The notes: generated by a model from the letters alone, not told the origin. A stretch of DNA of 64,000 nucleotides from Caecitellus pseudoparvulus (GCA_965644315.1 CBFFRQ010000078.1:310001-374000); one strand, 5' to 3'; shown: positions 32,636 to 44,900, numbered from the stretch's first letter. Program-made: numbers and translations.

Positions 32636-34639
32636 TTAGTGCAGGTGGGAGCGGGTGGGGGGTGCCACGTTCGGGGCGGGTCCGGAGTTCCCACTCGTGG
32701 TGCCGTGGGGGGCAGAGCCGTCCCCCCCCCCGCCGCCGCCTGCCACGAAGGGGGCAAAAGAGAAGTCTTCCGAGTCAGAGCGGGCGTGCGTGAGGCCGGG
32801 GGCTTCCGGCAAGTCGAATGCAAGGGAGTCGGAGGACCCCATGATGCGGCTGCGGGCCATGGTGGGCCCACCCGCCGCTGCACGGGGCTCCCCTGCGAGG
32901 GAGTCCTCGCCAAAGCTGCCGCGGGGTGCTGCAACGCCGCCCCCACTGACGCCGCCCCACATGCCTTGCTCTCCCACCAGCGCGCCTCTGGACATGCCTG
33001 CAGAGGCAGTGGGCAGCTCCCCCCCCCCTCCCTGCCCGAGACTGAAGGGGTCTGGCGCATCAATGGAGAAGGGGTGATCGCCCCCACCGACGGCCCCCAT
33101 GCCCAGGTCGTAGTCATCCGCATCTCCGTGGTACGAGGGGGGTGCTGCCGCGGATGCCATGCCCACCAAGTCCGTGTCAGACGCCGACCTCCCCCCTGTC
33201 GTGCTGGCCGGGTGCCCGCCGCCCACGCTGGAGCCACCATCCCCGTGCCCCTTGGCCATGCCAGCTGCCAGCCCGCCCCCCGCCGTGAGCTGAGGCATCA
33301 TGTGGCGCTGGCCGGATGCAGGCGCGGGGGCTTGCAGCAGCAGCCCAGGATTGCCCTGCCCTGCCCCCCCCCCTCGAGCCGCCTGCACCGTCTGCCCTGC
33401 GTGGCTCGTTTTCACCTGCTCCAGCCAGGCACTCTCGGCGTACACCAGCCCCTCCCACCGCGTGAGGTCGTCCAGAGACATGAAAGCACCCGTGAACTTG
33501 CCCGCGCTCTGCACCAGAATGGCACGCAGGCGCTGCAGACGCTTTTGCAGTGTGCCCAGCTTCGCCCCCATCGTGGCCAGGACGCTGCGAGGCACAGTGG
33601 CCAGCACATTGTCATCCAGTGCCGCGTCCACTTGCTGCCGTGCGGCGAAGTACCCGTGCGCATACGACATGACCTTGCCCAGCTGCTGGTTGAAGGCTTC
33701 CACACGACGGGCATGTTCGGCGTCTGCTGGCGGGGGGGCGGGTGCCGACGCTGAGGGTGCCGGGTGCGACGACGCGCCCATCCCACCGCTGCCGCCGCCG
33801 CCGCCGACCTCAAGCGCTGCCATGCGGGCCGTGAGGTGGTGTACCTCAGCACTCACTCGGCGAAAGCCGCCTTCTGTCGCTTCTTGGTGCCGGGTCAGGT
33901 GCTGGATGTTGGCCGCCAGAGACGTCACGAACTCCTTGAGCGTGGCCACCTCCCGCGCCACAGAGGAGGTCTGTCCCCCTGCCACTGCCGCCACGCCCAC
34001 TGTCGTGCCTGCCTGGGGGTCGAAGGCAGGCTCCATGGCCCTGCGCTTGTGGCCCCCTGTCGTGCCACCAGATGCACCCGGCATGCTCGCCAGAGAACCC
34101 AGTGAAAAGCTGCCGCCCAGGGTGGGGGGGCCGTAAGCTGCTGTTGACAAGGGTGTGGGCGCTGAAGAGTGCGCTGGGGAGGGGGGCACAGTGCCCCCAC
34201 GAGAGCTGGCCGGGCGGTATGCACCCGGGCCACCACCAAGGCTGACATCACCCTCCTCGTCGTCGTCCCCTGGCGAGGTGGCTGACCGCGCAGCGTGCAC
34301 ACGGCGGGCCGAAGCAATGTCCACCGTGCCCCGGGAATCTGGCTGCTTGCGCTTGTTCTTGCAAGGGCACTCGGCCAGGCCGGCGTCCACACACCGATGG
34401 TACCACTTCCCGTTGCCGTCCTTGACGCAGCAGCAGCGCGCAGAACACTTCGGGCACCGCCCTGCAAAGTACTGCAGCAGCAAGTCCACACACGCCTCAC
34501 GATCACACACCGCCAAGCCCTGGCGAGCGTTCTGGCCCTCTGACCGGGCCTGCACACAAGTACCATTCCTGCACCGGTAAAATACACGCTTGGGGTTGCT
34601 CTTGCTGTGCCCTGAACAGAAGTGGCACGTCAGCCGCAT
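32636..34639 (-). CDS. Cys-rich zinc-finger-like protein with long disordered region
   Basis: Single exon, 667 residues, ATG at 34639. Residues 1-~95 hold a dense Cys/His cluster: CHFC, YRCRNGTC, VCDREACVDLL, RCPKCSARCCC, WYHRC and CPCKNKRK. The spacing loosely recalls the 4CXXC-R1 finger of CDCA7/R1 proteins, but the aromatic and basic hallmarks do not match well, so that is only a suggestion. The remainder is Gly/Ser/Pro-rich and probably disordered, apart from helical, possibly coiled-coil stretches (VATLKEFVTSLAANIQHLT, then HARRVEAFNQQLGKVMSYA and LGTLQKRLQRLRAILVQ). A basic patch GGHKRRAM could be a nuclear signal. DNA binding is inference. The stop overlaps AATGCA (TAATGCAT). I do not recognise a named family. 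Confidence 0.72.
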   Translation of the reverse strand: MRLTCHFCSGHSKSNPKRVFYRCRNGTCVQARSEGQNARQGLAVCDREACVDLLLQYFAGRCPKCSARCCCVKDGNGKWYHRCVDAGLAECPCKNKRKQPDSRGTVDIASARRVHAARSATSPGDDDEEGDVSLGGGPGAYRPASSRGGTVPPSPAHSSAPTPLSTAAYGPPTLGGSFSLGSLASMPGASGGTTGGHKRRAMEPAFDPQAGTTVGVAAVAGGQTSSVAREVATLKEFVTSLAANIQHLTRHQEATEGGFRRVSAEVHHLTARMAALEVGGGGGSGGMGASSHPAPSASAPAPPPADAEHARRVEAFNQQLGKVMSYAHGYFAARQQVDAALDDNVLATVPRSVLATMGAKLGTLQKRLQRLRAILVQSAGKFTGAFMSLDDLTRWEGLVYAESAWLEQVKTSHAGQTVQAARGGGAGQGNPGLLLQAPAPASGQRHMMPQLTAGGGLAAGMAKGHGDGGSSVGGGHPASTTGGRSASDTDLVGMASAAAPPSYHGDADDYDLGMGAVGGGDHPFSIDAPDPFSLGQGGGGELPTASAGMSRGALVGEQGMWGGVSGGGVAAPRGSFGEDSLAGEPRAAAGGPTMARSRIMGSSDSLAFDLPEAPGLTHARSDSEDFSFAPFVAGGGGGGDGSAPHGTTSGNSGPAPNVAPPTRSHLH

Positions 34640-35193
34640 GCCCTCGTCTGCGCAAGTGTCACGGAGCCAGTGCGGAAATTCGACAAGTGCACTGCACTAG
34701 CGCAGAGAGCAGCCCCAGCGCACAGGATCGCCTCACCTCCCCGGACGCGTTCAAAATTCACCAGAAGTGGGTCACCATGTTCATGAGCCAGTGCATGAAG
34801 CTCCGCCTGCTCCTTCTCTGCACGTGCAGCGTTCCGTGTGCTGCGCGCTGCTGCAGAAGCCATTGCAGGCTGGTGCTGGCGTATCCCTGCTCCGTTGAAT
34901 CAACGGATTTAGAGAGCTTCACCAACATGCGAAACCAGACAACAAAACCATGATTTAAAATGAAACGGTACGATGCATGGTTTGGTTTTGAACCGCGACA
35001 AGCAACATGAGGAGTGATCCCCCTCACCAATCAGCGAAAACCCATCTTCTTGGAAGCCCATTCGCGGGTGCATTCTGAAGGAGTCGGGGACTGCCCACGT
35101 GCCTGCACCCATACTCTGCTGGGAACACTCACCCAGCTTCCGGGGTGGCACTTGTACACATAGTGCCAGACGTTGGGGGCCGTCTCGACAGAC
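34640..35193. other. Intergenic region with no gene seen
   Basis: About 550 bases between the start of the Cys-rich gene and the stop of surface protein A, both on the minus strand. 34880-35000 is AT-richer. No AATGCA lies close to the stop of surface protein A, unlike most genes here. Short open frames show no resemblance to known families. Confidence 0.4.
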
Positions 35194-38171
35194 TTACTTC
35201 TTGGCGGGGATGTCACCGGGCTTGGTGCAGGCGTCGCAGCACAGCAGGCACTGGCAGCAGGTCATGTCTTCCTTCCCGTTGGCCGCGCGCCAGCGCTTGG
35301 CCTGGGCGTACATGTACACCCAGAACATGATGAGGAGCAGGATGACCATGGCAGTGGTGCCCAGCTCGGTGGAGGCGTTGGTGTTCTCAGCGAACGTGCG
35401 CACAGTGCCGTCCACATCCATGGCGGAGAAGGTGCGGCCGTTCAGGCACACCTTGCCCTCTGCGCCGAAAGTGCTCTCGCCAGGGTAGCACTCGCGGCAG
35501 CGGCCGTTCACGCACACGCCAGTCCACAGGGCAGCACGAGGCGTGCCGTCCACGTTGGCGTTGCCAGCGGCATTGATGACAGAGAGAGGAGCAGAGCCGT
35601 TGTAGTAGCGCCATTCACCGCAGGCACCGCCTGAGCCCTGCACGAAGTCCTTGTTGGTGGGCTCGCCCTTGATGGGGAAGGCGCCAGGCATGGTGTTGCT
35701 AGTGCCATAGGGAGCGCCAGAACCAGAGGGGTTGCCGATGTTTGCGCCAGGGTACACGACGTCCTGCACGTTGACAGAGGTGGCGCCGTTGTTGGCACCG
35801 TACACAGAGCGGCAGCGGCTGCCCAGCACCTGGGGAGACTTCTCGCGGCACAGGCCAAGCAGCTTGTGGGAGTCAGAGTCGCACAGGTAGTAGTTGCCCA
35901 CGGCGTCCGTGCACAGGCCCTCGTCGATGTGGCAGTACTGGCCACCGGAGCACTGGTTGTCAGCAAAGCACTCGACACACTTGGTGGTGGGAGCGATCTT
36001 GCCGTTGGTGGTGGGGGTGCGCCCCACGATGCAGTTGGCGAAGCGGTTGGCAGCCTTGTTGGCGCTATCAGACGCCTGGTCTGCGTTGGGGTTGTCGGCG
36101 GAGGCGACGAGGCAGTCAGCTGCAGCGGAGCACTGGTCGGCCACGCTGGACGTCTCGAAGGACGCGGAGCCGATCTTCAGCCAGTCAGACCCGCAGGACT
36201 TCACGTCGTTGTCCTCGTCCACGTCGAACACGGCAGAGATGCGCACCAGGTACCACGCGTTGCGCTTGGGGGACACGTCAGCCAGCAGGCTACCGACCTG
36301 GTTGGTGGCGTTACCGCCCTTGTTGCGCCAGTACTCGTTCACCATCCAGCGAGAGGAGGTGGTGACAGGGGATGCGCTGTCGCTGTAGAAGTCCTCGAAG
36401 TTAACCTCGCCCACCTGCCCAGCGGCGGCCCAAGGCTGGCCATACCCGTTGTTGTCATGCTCGACGTTCCAGTCGCTCACACGGGCGATCTCCCACAGGG
36501 GGCTGCAGCCGGGCTGGTCACCCGTCACGCCCTCGGGCATGTTCAGGTTCACCACACCAGAGAAGGCGACGCGGGCACGCCACCACATGGCAGATGCCTG
36601 CACACGGAAGATAGCGGTGGGGGTCTGGGTCTTGGACCAGGTCCAGGAGTGCCCCCTGTCCTCGTTGTTGTCCCAGTTGCGCAGGGTGAGGTCGGACAGC
36701 TGGCTCAGCATGGGGTAGTCCTTCACCCAGGTGATGGTCAGGTCCACGTCCAGGAAGGGGGATGTCTGCCCAGTCCAGTCGTACCGGAAGATGGTCAGCT
36801 CAGGCAGCTTGAAGGTCAGGGTGCCCAGGTCGGAGGAAGAGGGGCTGGTCACATCCAGAGGCAGGTCCCACGTGCGGGTGATGAGGTCGGCGCCAGTGGA
36901 CACGGTGTGGGTGGCGTTGCCAGCAGCAGGGCCGAAGATCTGGCGGTGGCCAGGGTCGGAGTAGTTCACGTGCAGGGTCTGGGCCGGGATCGTGCCGATG
37001 TTCACGGTGCCGTTGGCGCCACCGAAGCCAGACCAGCCCTCCACCATGGGCATGGAGCTCCTCCAGTCAATGTTGCCGATCTGGGTGCCGTCCAGGCCAG
37101 TGGCGCGCACGTTGGCGGTGTACGCGAAGCCGGCGATGGCCCACCCGATGCGGGCGAACTGCTCGTCCACAGGCAGCGTCACGGAGGTACCAGGGGACAG
37201 GAAGTTCTCGACGGACACAGTGCGGCCCATGGCCAGGGAGCCAAAGGCAGCCCGGGCAACGGCGCCGCTCGCGCCACCCACAGCGTTGTTGATGGTGTCG
37301 GGCTCGGGGTACACGAAGCGGTACAGGAACTTGCCGGCGTAGTTGGCCTGGGACGCCAGGAACAGGTTCCCGGGGTTCTTGATGGTCAGGATGTTGCGCC
37401 CAGGGTTCAGACCGATGGTGGCCGTGAAGGCGTACACGCCAGAGGCATTGGCAGCGGCGGTGTGGCCGTGGATCACACCCACGCTCTGCATGGTGCTCAC
37501 AAGGCTGTACCGGGTGTCAGTGGCGTTGGTCCAGGCAGTGGGCAGGCTGGCCAGATCGTTCTGGCCGTTCCTGTGCAGCGCAGTGGGCAGTGGGCAGTGC
37601 AGTGCCCGCCAAGCCGGGGCCAAGCCACGCGCCACTGCACGTACTGAGGCGTGGCGAAGTACAGCCAGTCCCGTCCATTGGAGCTGTCGTGCCAGCGCCA
37701 GTCACCGTTCACGCCACGACCACCCTGCTGCTCATCGTTCCAGGCATACACCTGCAAGAAGGAGGGCAGGCGTGCGCAGTGCCCAGCTGTGCGTGGTCGT
37801 GTCAGTGTCAGCTGCGGCACCTCACCTGCAGGACTGCCTTGGACATCTCCGCCGTCACATCCATGTAGTAGTTCTGGCGCTTGCCCTTGGCGACGCTGAA
37901 GCTGAAGCAGCTCCATGCACCATTCGAGCTCAGGCTTGGCTGCAGGGCCGTGGAGTCAGTAGTGACGGCATCGGCGCAGGAGCTCTTGGCGAACGGCTGC
38001 TCTGTGGGCCGGGAGCGGCGGCAGAACAGGGTGAGGCGGCGCGCCAGGGCGAGGCGCCCGGCGGCGGCAAGCCGCGGAAAGGGTGCAGGTGTGTGTGAAG
38101 AACGAGTACGTACGGGCAGAAGCGGTGGCGGCCGCGGCCAAGACGGCCAAAGTGGCGAGCAGAGTGCGCAT
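35194..38171 (-). CDS. Single-pass surface protein, paralog A of the inverted pair
   Basis: Exons 38171-38114, 38001-37826, 37751-37645 and 37570-35194 give 905 residues. A 19-residue signal peptide (MRTLLATLAVLAAA) opens it. The large ectodomain has many NxS/T sites. A Cys-rich EGF-like stretch has CVECFADNQCSGGQYC and LCREKSPQVLGSRCRS; a second Cys pair group is CVNGRCRECYPGES. One transmembrane helix follows (AMVILLLIMFWVYMY). The short cytoplasmic tail is rich in Cys (MTCCQCLLCCDAC), a plausible palmitoylation site. Codons end almost always in C or G (AAC, GAC, ATC, AAG), stronger than in neighbours, suggesting high expression. I do not recognise the family; a cell-coat, feeding or flagellar surface protein is inference. 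It is nearly identical to paralog B, introns included. Confidence 0.85.
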
Positions 38172-38193
38172 GGCTGGCAAGGCGTGGTGGGCA
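35201..38193 (-). repeat. Left arm of ~3-kb inverted duplication
   Basis: Reads as the reverse complement of 38715-41708 with few differences, through all exons and introns. Homology starts about 22 bases upstream of the ATG (ACCACGCCTTGCCAGCC) and ends near the last codons (GACATCCC-ACCAAG). The two 3' flanks are unrelated. Confidence 0.88.
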
Positions 38194-38735
38194 AACTCGA
38201 GCACGTCGCGTGCTTGTGTTTGCACTGTACGCAGCTCAACACCGGCACAGATCGTGAGGTGGGAGTGAAGTGTTGCGAGAGAGTGGATGAGATTTCATCA
38301 TCACAAAGCGTAGGGGGGGGTCGAGCGGTGCTCGAACGGCGAGGGGGGGGTCGGCAAGTTGTACTTGGCACCGGAATGTCGAGCTTGAACAAGCGCTCGA
38401 TTGCATCCTGGGGCAAGCAGGCAACAGTACCGCCTACAGTCTGATAAAGGGATCTGCATGATCTCCGAAGGCCCTCCGAAGCCGGCGCAGCGGCCAGTAC
38501 GGGTGTGGTGCGACACGGGCGAAATGCGGAAATGGAGATCGGATGGTGCGGAAGAAGAAGCTCCACGTTACGCACACCTCGAGTAAGGTGAAACATGTTG
38601 AGCCCCAGAGGCGGGGTGTCAAATTCATTGCATCATACTGGAGCTCATTCAAGCAGTCGCTTGGATGACTTGACCTCCATCTCCGATCAACGCCTCGCCA
38701 ATAGCGACGAGGCGCACCACCACGCCTTGCCAGCC
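38172..38735. other. Spacer and shared divergent promoter region between surface paralogs A and B
   Basis: About 560 bases between two start codons that point away from each other. Only ~22 bases next to each ATG are shared by both sides; the middle (38194-38714) is unique. It contains the promoters of both paralogs and poly-G runs near 38310 and 38343. No gene is visible. Confidence 0.5.
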
Positions 38736-41708
38736 ATGCGCACTCTGCTCGCCACTTTGGCCGTCTTGGCCGCGGCCGCCACCGCTTCTGCCCGTACGTA
38801 CACGTTCTTCACGCACACCTGCACCCTTTCCGCGGCTTGCCGCCGCCGGGCGCCTCGCTCTGGCGCGCCGCTTCACCCTGTTCTGCCGCCGCTCCCGGCC
38901 CACAGAGCAGCCGTTCGCCAAGAGCTCCTGCGCCGATGCCGTCACTACTGACTCCACGGCCCTGCAGCCAAGCCTGAGCTCGAATGGTGCATGGAGCTGC
39001 TTCAGCTTCAGCGTCGCCAAGGGCAAGCGCCAGAACTACTACATGGATGTGACGGCGGAGATGTCCAAGGCAGTCCTGCAGGTGAGGTGCCGCAGCTGAC
39101 ACTGACACGACCACGCACAGCTGGGCACTGCGCACGCCTGCCCTCCTTCTTGCAGGTGTATGCCTGGAACGATGAGCAGCAGGGTGGTCGTGGCGTGAAC
39201 GGTGACTGGCGCTGGCACGACAGCTCCAATGGACGGGACTGGCTGTACTTCGCCACGCCTCAGTACGTGCAGTGGCGCGTGGCTTGGCCCCGGCTTGGCG
39301 GGCACTGCACTGCCCACTGCCCACTGCGCTGCACAGGAACGGCCAGAACGATCTGGCCAGCCTGCCCACTGCCTGGACCAACGCCACTGACACCCGGTAC
39401 AGCCTTGTGAGCACCATGCAGAGCGTGGGTGTGATCCACGGCCACACCGCCGCCGCCAACGCCTCCGGCGTGTACGCCTTCACGGCCACCATCGGCCTGA
39501 ACCCTGGGCGCAACATCCTGACCATCAAGAACCCCGGGAACCTGTTCCTGGCGTCCCAGGCCAACTACGCCGGCAAGTTCCTGTACCGCTTCGTGTACCC
39601 CGAGCCCGACACCATCAACAACGCTGTGGGTGGCGCGAGCGGCGCCGTTGCCCGGGCTGCCTTTGGCTCCCTGGCCATGGGCCGCACTGTGTCCGTCGAG
39701 AACTTCCTGTCCCCCGGTGGCTCCGTGACGCTGCCTGTGGACGAGCAGTTCGCCCGCATCGGGTGGGCCATCGCCGGCTTCGCGTACACCGCCAACGTGC
39801 GCGCCACTGGCCTGGACGGCACCCAGATCGGCAACATTGACTGGAGGAGCTCCATGCCCATGGTGAATGGCTGGACTGGCTTCGCCAACGCCAACAACTC
39901 CGTGAACATCGGCACGATCCCGGCCCAGACCCTGCACGTGAACTACTCCGACCCTGGCCACCGCCAGATCTTCGGCCCTGCTGCTGGCAACGCCACCCAC
40001 ACCGTGTCCACTGGCGCTGACCTCATCACCCGCACATGGGACCTGCCCCTGGATGTGACCAGCCCCACTTCCTCCACCCTGGGCTCCCTGACCTTCAGCC
40101 TGCCTGAGCTGACCATCTTCCGGTACGACTGGACTGGGCAGACGTCCCCCTTCCTGGACGTGGACCTGACCATCACCTGGGTGAAGGACTACCCCATGCT
40201 GAGCCAGCTGTCCGACCTCACCCTGCGCAACTGGGACAACAACGAGGACAGGGGGCACTCCTGGACCTGGTCCAAGACCCAGACCCCCACCGCTATCTTC
40301 CGTGTGCAGGCATCTGCCATGTGGTGGCGTGCCCGCGTCGCCTTCTCTGGTGTGGTGAACCTGAACATGCCTGAGGGCGTGACGGGTGACCAGCCCGGCT
40401 GCAACCCCCTGTGGGAGATCGCCCGTGTGAGCGACTGGAACGTCGAGCATGACAACAACGGGTATGGCCAGCCTTGGACCGCCGCTGGGCAGGTGGGCCA
40501 GGTTGACTTCGAGGACTTCTACAGCGACAGCGCATCCCCTGACACCACCTCCTCTCGCTGGATGGTGAACGAGTACTGGCGCAGCAAGGGCGGCAGCGCC
40601 AACAACCAGGTTGGCAACCTGCTGGCTGACGTGTCCCCCAAGCGCAACGCGTGGTACCTGGTGCGCATCTCTGCCGTGTTCGACGTGGACGAGGACAACG
40701 ACGTGAAGTCCTGCGGGTCTGACTGGCTGAAGGTCGGCTCCGCGTCCTTCGAGACGTCCAGCGTGGCCGACCAGTGCTCCGCTGCAGCTGACTGCCTCGT
40801 CGCCTCCGCCGACAACCCCAACGCTGACCAGGCGTCTGACAGCGCCAACAAGGCTGCCAACCGCTTCGCCAACTGCATCGTGGGGCGCGCCCCCACCACC
40901 AACGGCAAGATCGCCCCCACCACCAAGTGTGTCGAGTGCTTTGCTGACAACCAGTGCTTCGGTGGCCAGTACTGCCACATCGACGAGGGCCTGTGCACGG
41001 ACGCTGTGGGCAACTACTACCTGTGCGACTCTGACTCCCACAAGCTGCTTGGCCTGTGCCGCGAGAAGTCTCCCCAGGTGCTGGGCAGCCGCTGCCGCTC
41101 TGTGTACGGTGCCAACAACGGCGCCACCTCTGTCAACGTGCAGGACGTCGTGTACCCTGGTGCAAACATCGGCAACCCCTCTGGTTCCGGCGCTCCCTAT
41201 GGCACTTTCAATGTCATGCCTGGCGCCTTCCCCATCAAGGGCGAGCCCACCAACAAGGACTTCGTGCAGGGCTCAGGCGGTGCCTGCGGTGAGTGGCGCT
41301 ACTACAACGGCTCTGCTCCCCTCTCTGCCATGACGGGCATTGGCAACGCCAACGTGGACGGCACGCCCCGTGCTGCCCTGTGGACTGGCGTGTGCGTGAA
41401 CGGCCGCTGCCGCGAGTGCTACCCTGGCGAGAGCACTTTCGGCGCAGAGGGCAAGGTGTGCCTGAACGGCCGCACCTTCTCCGCCATGGATGTGGACGGA
41501 ACTGTGCGCACGTTCGCTGAGAACACCAACGCCTCCACTGAGCTGGGCACCACTGCCATGGTCATCCTGCTCCTCATCATGTTCTGGACTTTCTCTTACG
41601 CTCAGGCCAAGCGCTGGCGCGCGGCCAACGGGAAGGAAGACATGACCTGCTGCCAGTGCCTGCTGTGCTGCGACGCCTGCACCAAGCTGGGTGACATCCC
41701 TACCAAGG
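38715..41708 (+). repeat. Right arm of ~3-kb inverted duplication
   Basis: Mirror copy of 35201-38193. Protein differences are few and clustered (for example NGWTGFANANNSVNIG against EGWSGFGGANGTVNIG). The first intron differs from its counterpart at only about four bases in ~110. Confidence 0.88.
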
Positions 41709-41755
41709 GTGGTGGCAAGAGCGTCACCAACCCTGCCGCAGGGCAGAGCGCCTGA
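38736..41755 (+). CDS. Single-pass surface protein, paralog B of the inverted pair
   Basis: Exons 38736-38793, 38906-39081, 39156-39262 and 39337-41755 give 919 residues. Donors are GTACGT, GTGAGG and GTACGT. Same plan as paralog A: signal peptide, N-glycosylation-rich ectodomain, Cys-rich EGF-like stretch, one transmembrane helix (here ILLLIMFWTFSYA) and a Cys-rich tail. Its C-terminus carries an extra KGGGKSVTNPAAGQSA absent from A. A leucine replaces proline in TKLGDIP, and FSY replaces VYM after the membrane segment. The near identity of introns to copy A indicates a recent duplication or gene conversion. Upstream it shares a divergent promoter region with A; downstream it converges on paralog C. 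AATGCA lies 79 nt beyond the stop (41834-41839). Function unknown. Confidence 0.87.
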
Positions 41756-41921
41756 GCGGCATGTGGATCGTGAACCGCTTGCAGTGTGCGAGCGAGAGTG
41801 CAGTGCCAAACCCCACGCCTGCGCTGTGCAAAGAATGCATCGTCAAGTGCAAGAGTGTTGTTGGGATAGGCGCTCGTACGCAATGCGTTTTTGCATTGGA
41901 GAGTGGGCACAGTGGAAGTGC

Positions 41922-44900
41922 CTAGGCGTGGTCGGCGTCGCCGCCGGTGGGGGCCGTGGCGCCCTCATCGGTGGCGGGGGCTCCTGCCGCGTCGTCGCTG
42001 GCAGGGGCAGGGGCAGTCTTGCTGGAGTCCCCGGCCTTGGCACCGCCCTCGTCGGCACAGGCACCGCAGCAGAGGATGCACTCGCAGCAGGACATGGGCT
42101 TCTTGCCGTTGGCAATGCGCCAGCGCTTGGCCTCGGTGTACATGTACACCCAGAAGAGCAGGATGAGGAGGACAATCATCATGGTGGTGCCCAGCTCAGT
42201 GGAGGCGCGGGTGTCCTGGGTGTAGGAGCGCACAGTGCCGTCCACGTCACGAGCAGAGTGGCTGCGCCCGTTCAGGCACACCTTGCCAGGGTTGCGGCCG
42301 TTGCTGGCGGCGCCGTTGAAAGACGAGCCGGGCAGGCACTCCACACAACGGTGGCCCTTGTTGCCGCCCATGTCAACACACAGGCCGTTCCAGAGGGTCG
42401 TGCGCACCTGGCCGGCAACGCTGACCCAGGGATCAGACGATGTCACAGTCTCGAAGGCGCCCGAGGGAGGGGCTGAGCTGTTGTAGTAGCGGAACTCACC
42501 GCAGGCGCCGTTGGAACCCTGTGCGAAGTCCTTGTTCTTGGGGTCGCCCTTGACAACGAACTGCTTGTATGGTGCCGTGATCGACCCTTGGTTGCCGCCG
42601 TTGGCCTGCCCGCTCCACTGATACGTTGATGCTCCCGGCACGAAAGCTCCGGTTGACACACCAGGGAACTCGTACTTGAAGTTCGCACCGTTAATGTAGT
42701 TGGAGGGGCGGCAGCGAGACCCAAGAATGCTGGTGTCCTTCTCTCGGCACAGGCCGTAGAGGTCGTACGAGGATTTGTCACAGAAGTATGTGTCACCGAC
42801 AGCGTTAGTGCACATGCCATAGTCCGTGTGGCAGTACTGGCCACCGTCGCACTGGTTGTCAGAGAAGCACTCGACGCACTTGGTGGTGGGGACAGTCTTG
42901 CCACGGCGGATGCTCTGCACAATTCGGCAGGTGGAGAAACGGTTGGCGGCGCCGTTTGCGCTGTCCGAGGCCTGGTCCTTGTTAGGGTTGTCAGCGGAGG
43001 CCACCATGCACTCAGAGGAGGCTCGGCACTGCCCAATGGCGGAGTCGGCCTCGAAGGATGCCGAGCCGATCTCGATCCAGTTGGACCCGCAGTCGTCCAA
43101 GCCAGAGGCGGTCATGGCAGGGGCGGCGGAAATGCGCACCAGGAACCACAGGCTGCGGGTGGTGCTGTAGTCAGCCAGACCATCGCCGTAGTTGCTGGCC
43201 CAGAAGTTAGAGCGAATCTTCGACACTGACTTCTTTGTCAGCAGGCCGGAAGGAATGGAGTCGGTGTAGAAGCTCGCAGTGTTGAGAGACGAAGACATGG
43301 CATCGCTGAAATCCTCAAACCAGCCACTCTCGTGCCTGCCGTAGCTGCTGCCTGAGGTGGAATAGGTGGATACCTCTTGGATCTCCCACAGGGGCTGGCA
43401 ACCAGGGGAGTTGGCAGCGGTGATGGTGGTGGCGCCAGCGTTGGTGAGGGCATTCAAGTTGGCCACATTCTTGGCCACGATACGCCCGTCGTACCAGTAG
43501 GCGTCGGTGCGGAGCAGGTACAGGCCGAAGGGCTCCTGGTTGTTGATGTCCGTTGCCTTGTGGCCGGAATCCTCAGAGTCGTCCCAGTTACGGAGGCGCT
43601 TGTTGGACAGCTCGCTCAGCATGGGGTACATGTCCACACGCACGATAGTGACACGAACGTTAAGGAAAGGTGAGCTCTGCTCGCCCCAGTTGTACAGGTC
43701 AGAAGACACTGCGTTGTTAGAGGCATCAACTGCCTGGAACGTGGGGAGGCGCACTCGCACCGAGCCGAAGGCAGAGGAGCCGGGGCCTGTCACATCAAGG
43801 GGGCCGACGAAGTCAGCAGTGAAGGTGTTCACGTTGGCACTGCTATCCCACGTTGCCACGCGCTCAGCCGACTTGGCACGGATGCTGAAGTCGGTGATGT
43901 TGTAGTACGCAACACGGGAGTTGCTACCCGTATGACCCAGCGTGACCACGTTGGCTGCGCCAGGCTTGGACAGGGTGGCGTCCTTGAATGTGTACCCTTC
44001 AGGCTCAATGAGAAGGTTCTGGCCACGGCCATTTCCGCTGGCACCCAGGCTAGTGATGTTGCCAACGCCGTTGCCGAGCACCTCGACTTGCACCTTGAAG
44101 CCCTTGATGGGCAGGCCCACCTTGGCGAAAGTGGCGTCGATGTCCAGGTTCACGTATGTGCCGGGCAGGAAGAAGTCAGACACGGTGCGTGCCTCGCCCA
44201 CCTTCAGGGGGCCGCCAAAGTCAGCCTTCATGGCAGGGGAAATAGACGACGAGTACGAGACATAGTTGGTCAGAGCGCTGTCGTCATTGGGGTTCACGAA
44301 GCGCCACATGAAGACGCCCTCAAAGTCGGCGACGCTGCCAGGGGAGCCGCTGGTGGGCACCACGCTGGGGTGGCCGATCTGCAGGAAGTTCATGCCCAGG
44401 TTGAGGCCAACGTGATAGTCCTTGCCTTGGTTGCTCGAGCTGGGAACCCAGGCATACACGCCGTTGTTGCGTGCACCGGAAGTCCAGCCTCGGATGGAAC
44501 TCAACTGGATGCGAGTGGTGCGGTTGGAGTAGTCGAAGACATCCGGGTTGAAGCCGCTGATGTCCACCTCGTCGCTGCTCTTCTCGCCTCTGCGCTTGGG
44601 TGTGTGCGTGTATGTGCATGCCTGCCACGGTGAAAAGCAAGCTGTCCCACGCACTGGGCTCGCAAGATGTAGACGAATTCGTCTTCTCCCCGGTTCCAGC
44701 GATGGTCGGCTGGGGAGGCAGACATGTCGCCACCAGCACTGCGAGGGATATAGCATGCACCGGGTGGAGCGGAGTGGGCAATTGCGGCAGAGTCAGCCTG
44801 ATGATGGTGTTGTGGAACTCACCGGCCGTTGTTCCACATGATGAACTGCGATGAGGGGTGGTGGATCGGGTGTAGCACCGCTCGCTGAAACGAGTGGCGG

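Noticed and set aside
34960-35010. GGTTCAAAACC-like string on the minus strand, considered as a tRNA fragment
   Set aside because: The flanks do not pair and no other arm is present.
35866-37647. 593-codon plus-strand frame across surface protein A, and its twin 39260-41041 on minus across B
   Set aside because: Exact mirror frames caused by codon bias in the surface-protein exons. Conserved only because the arms are duplicated.
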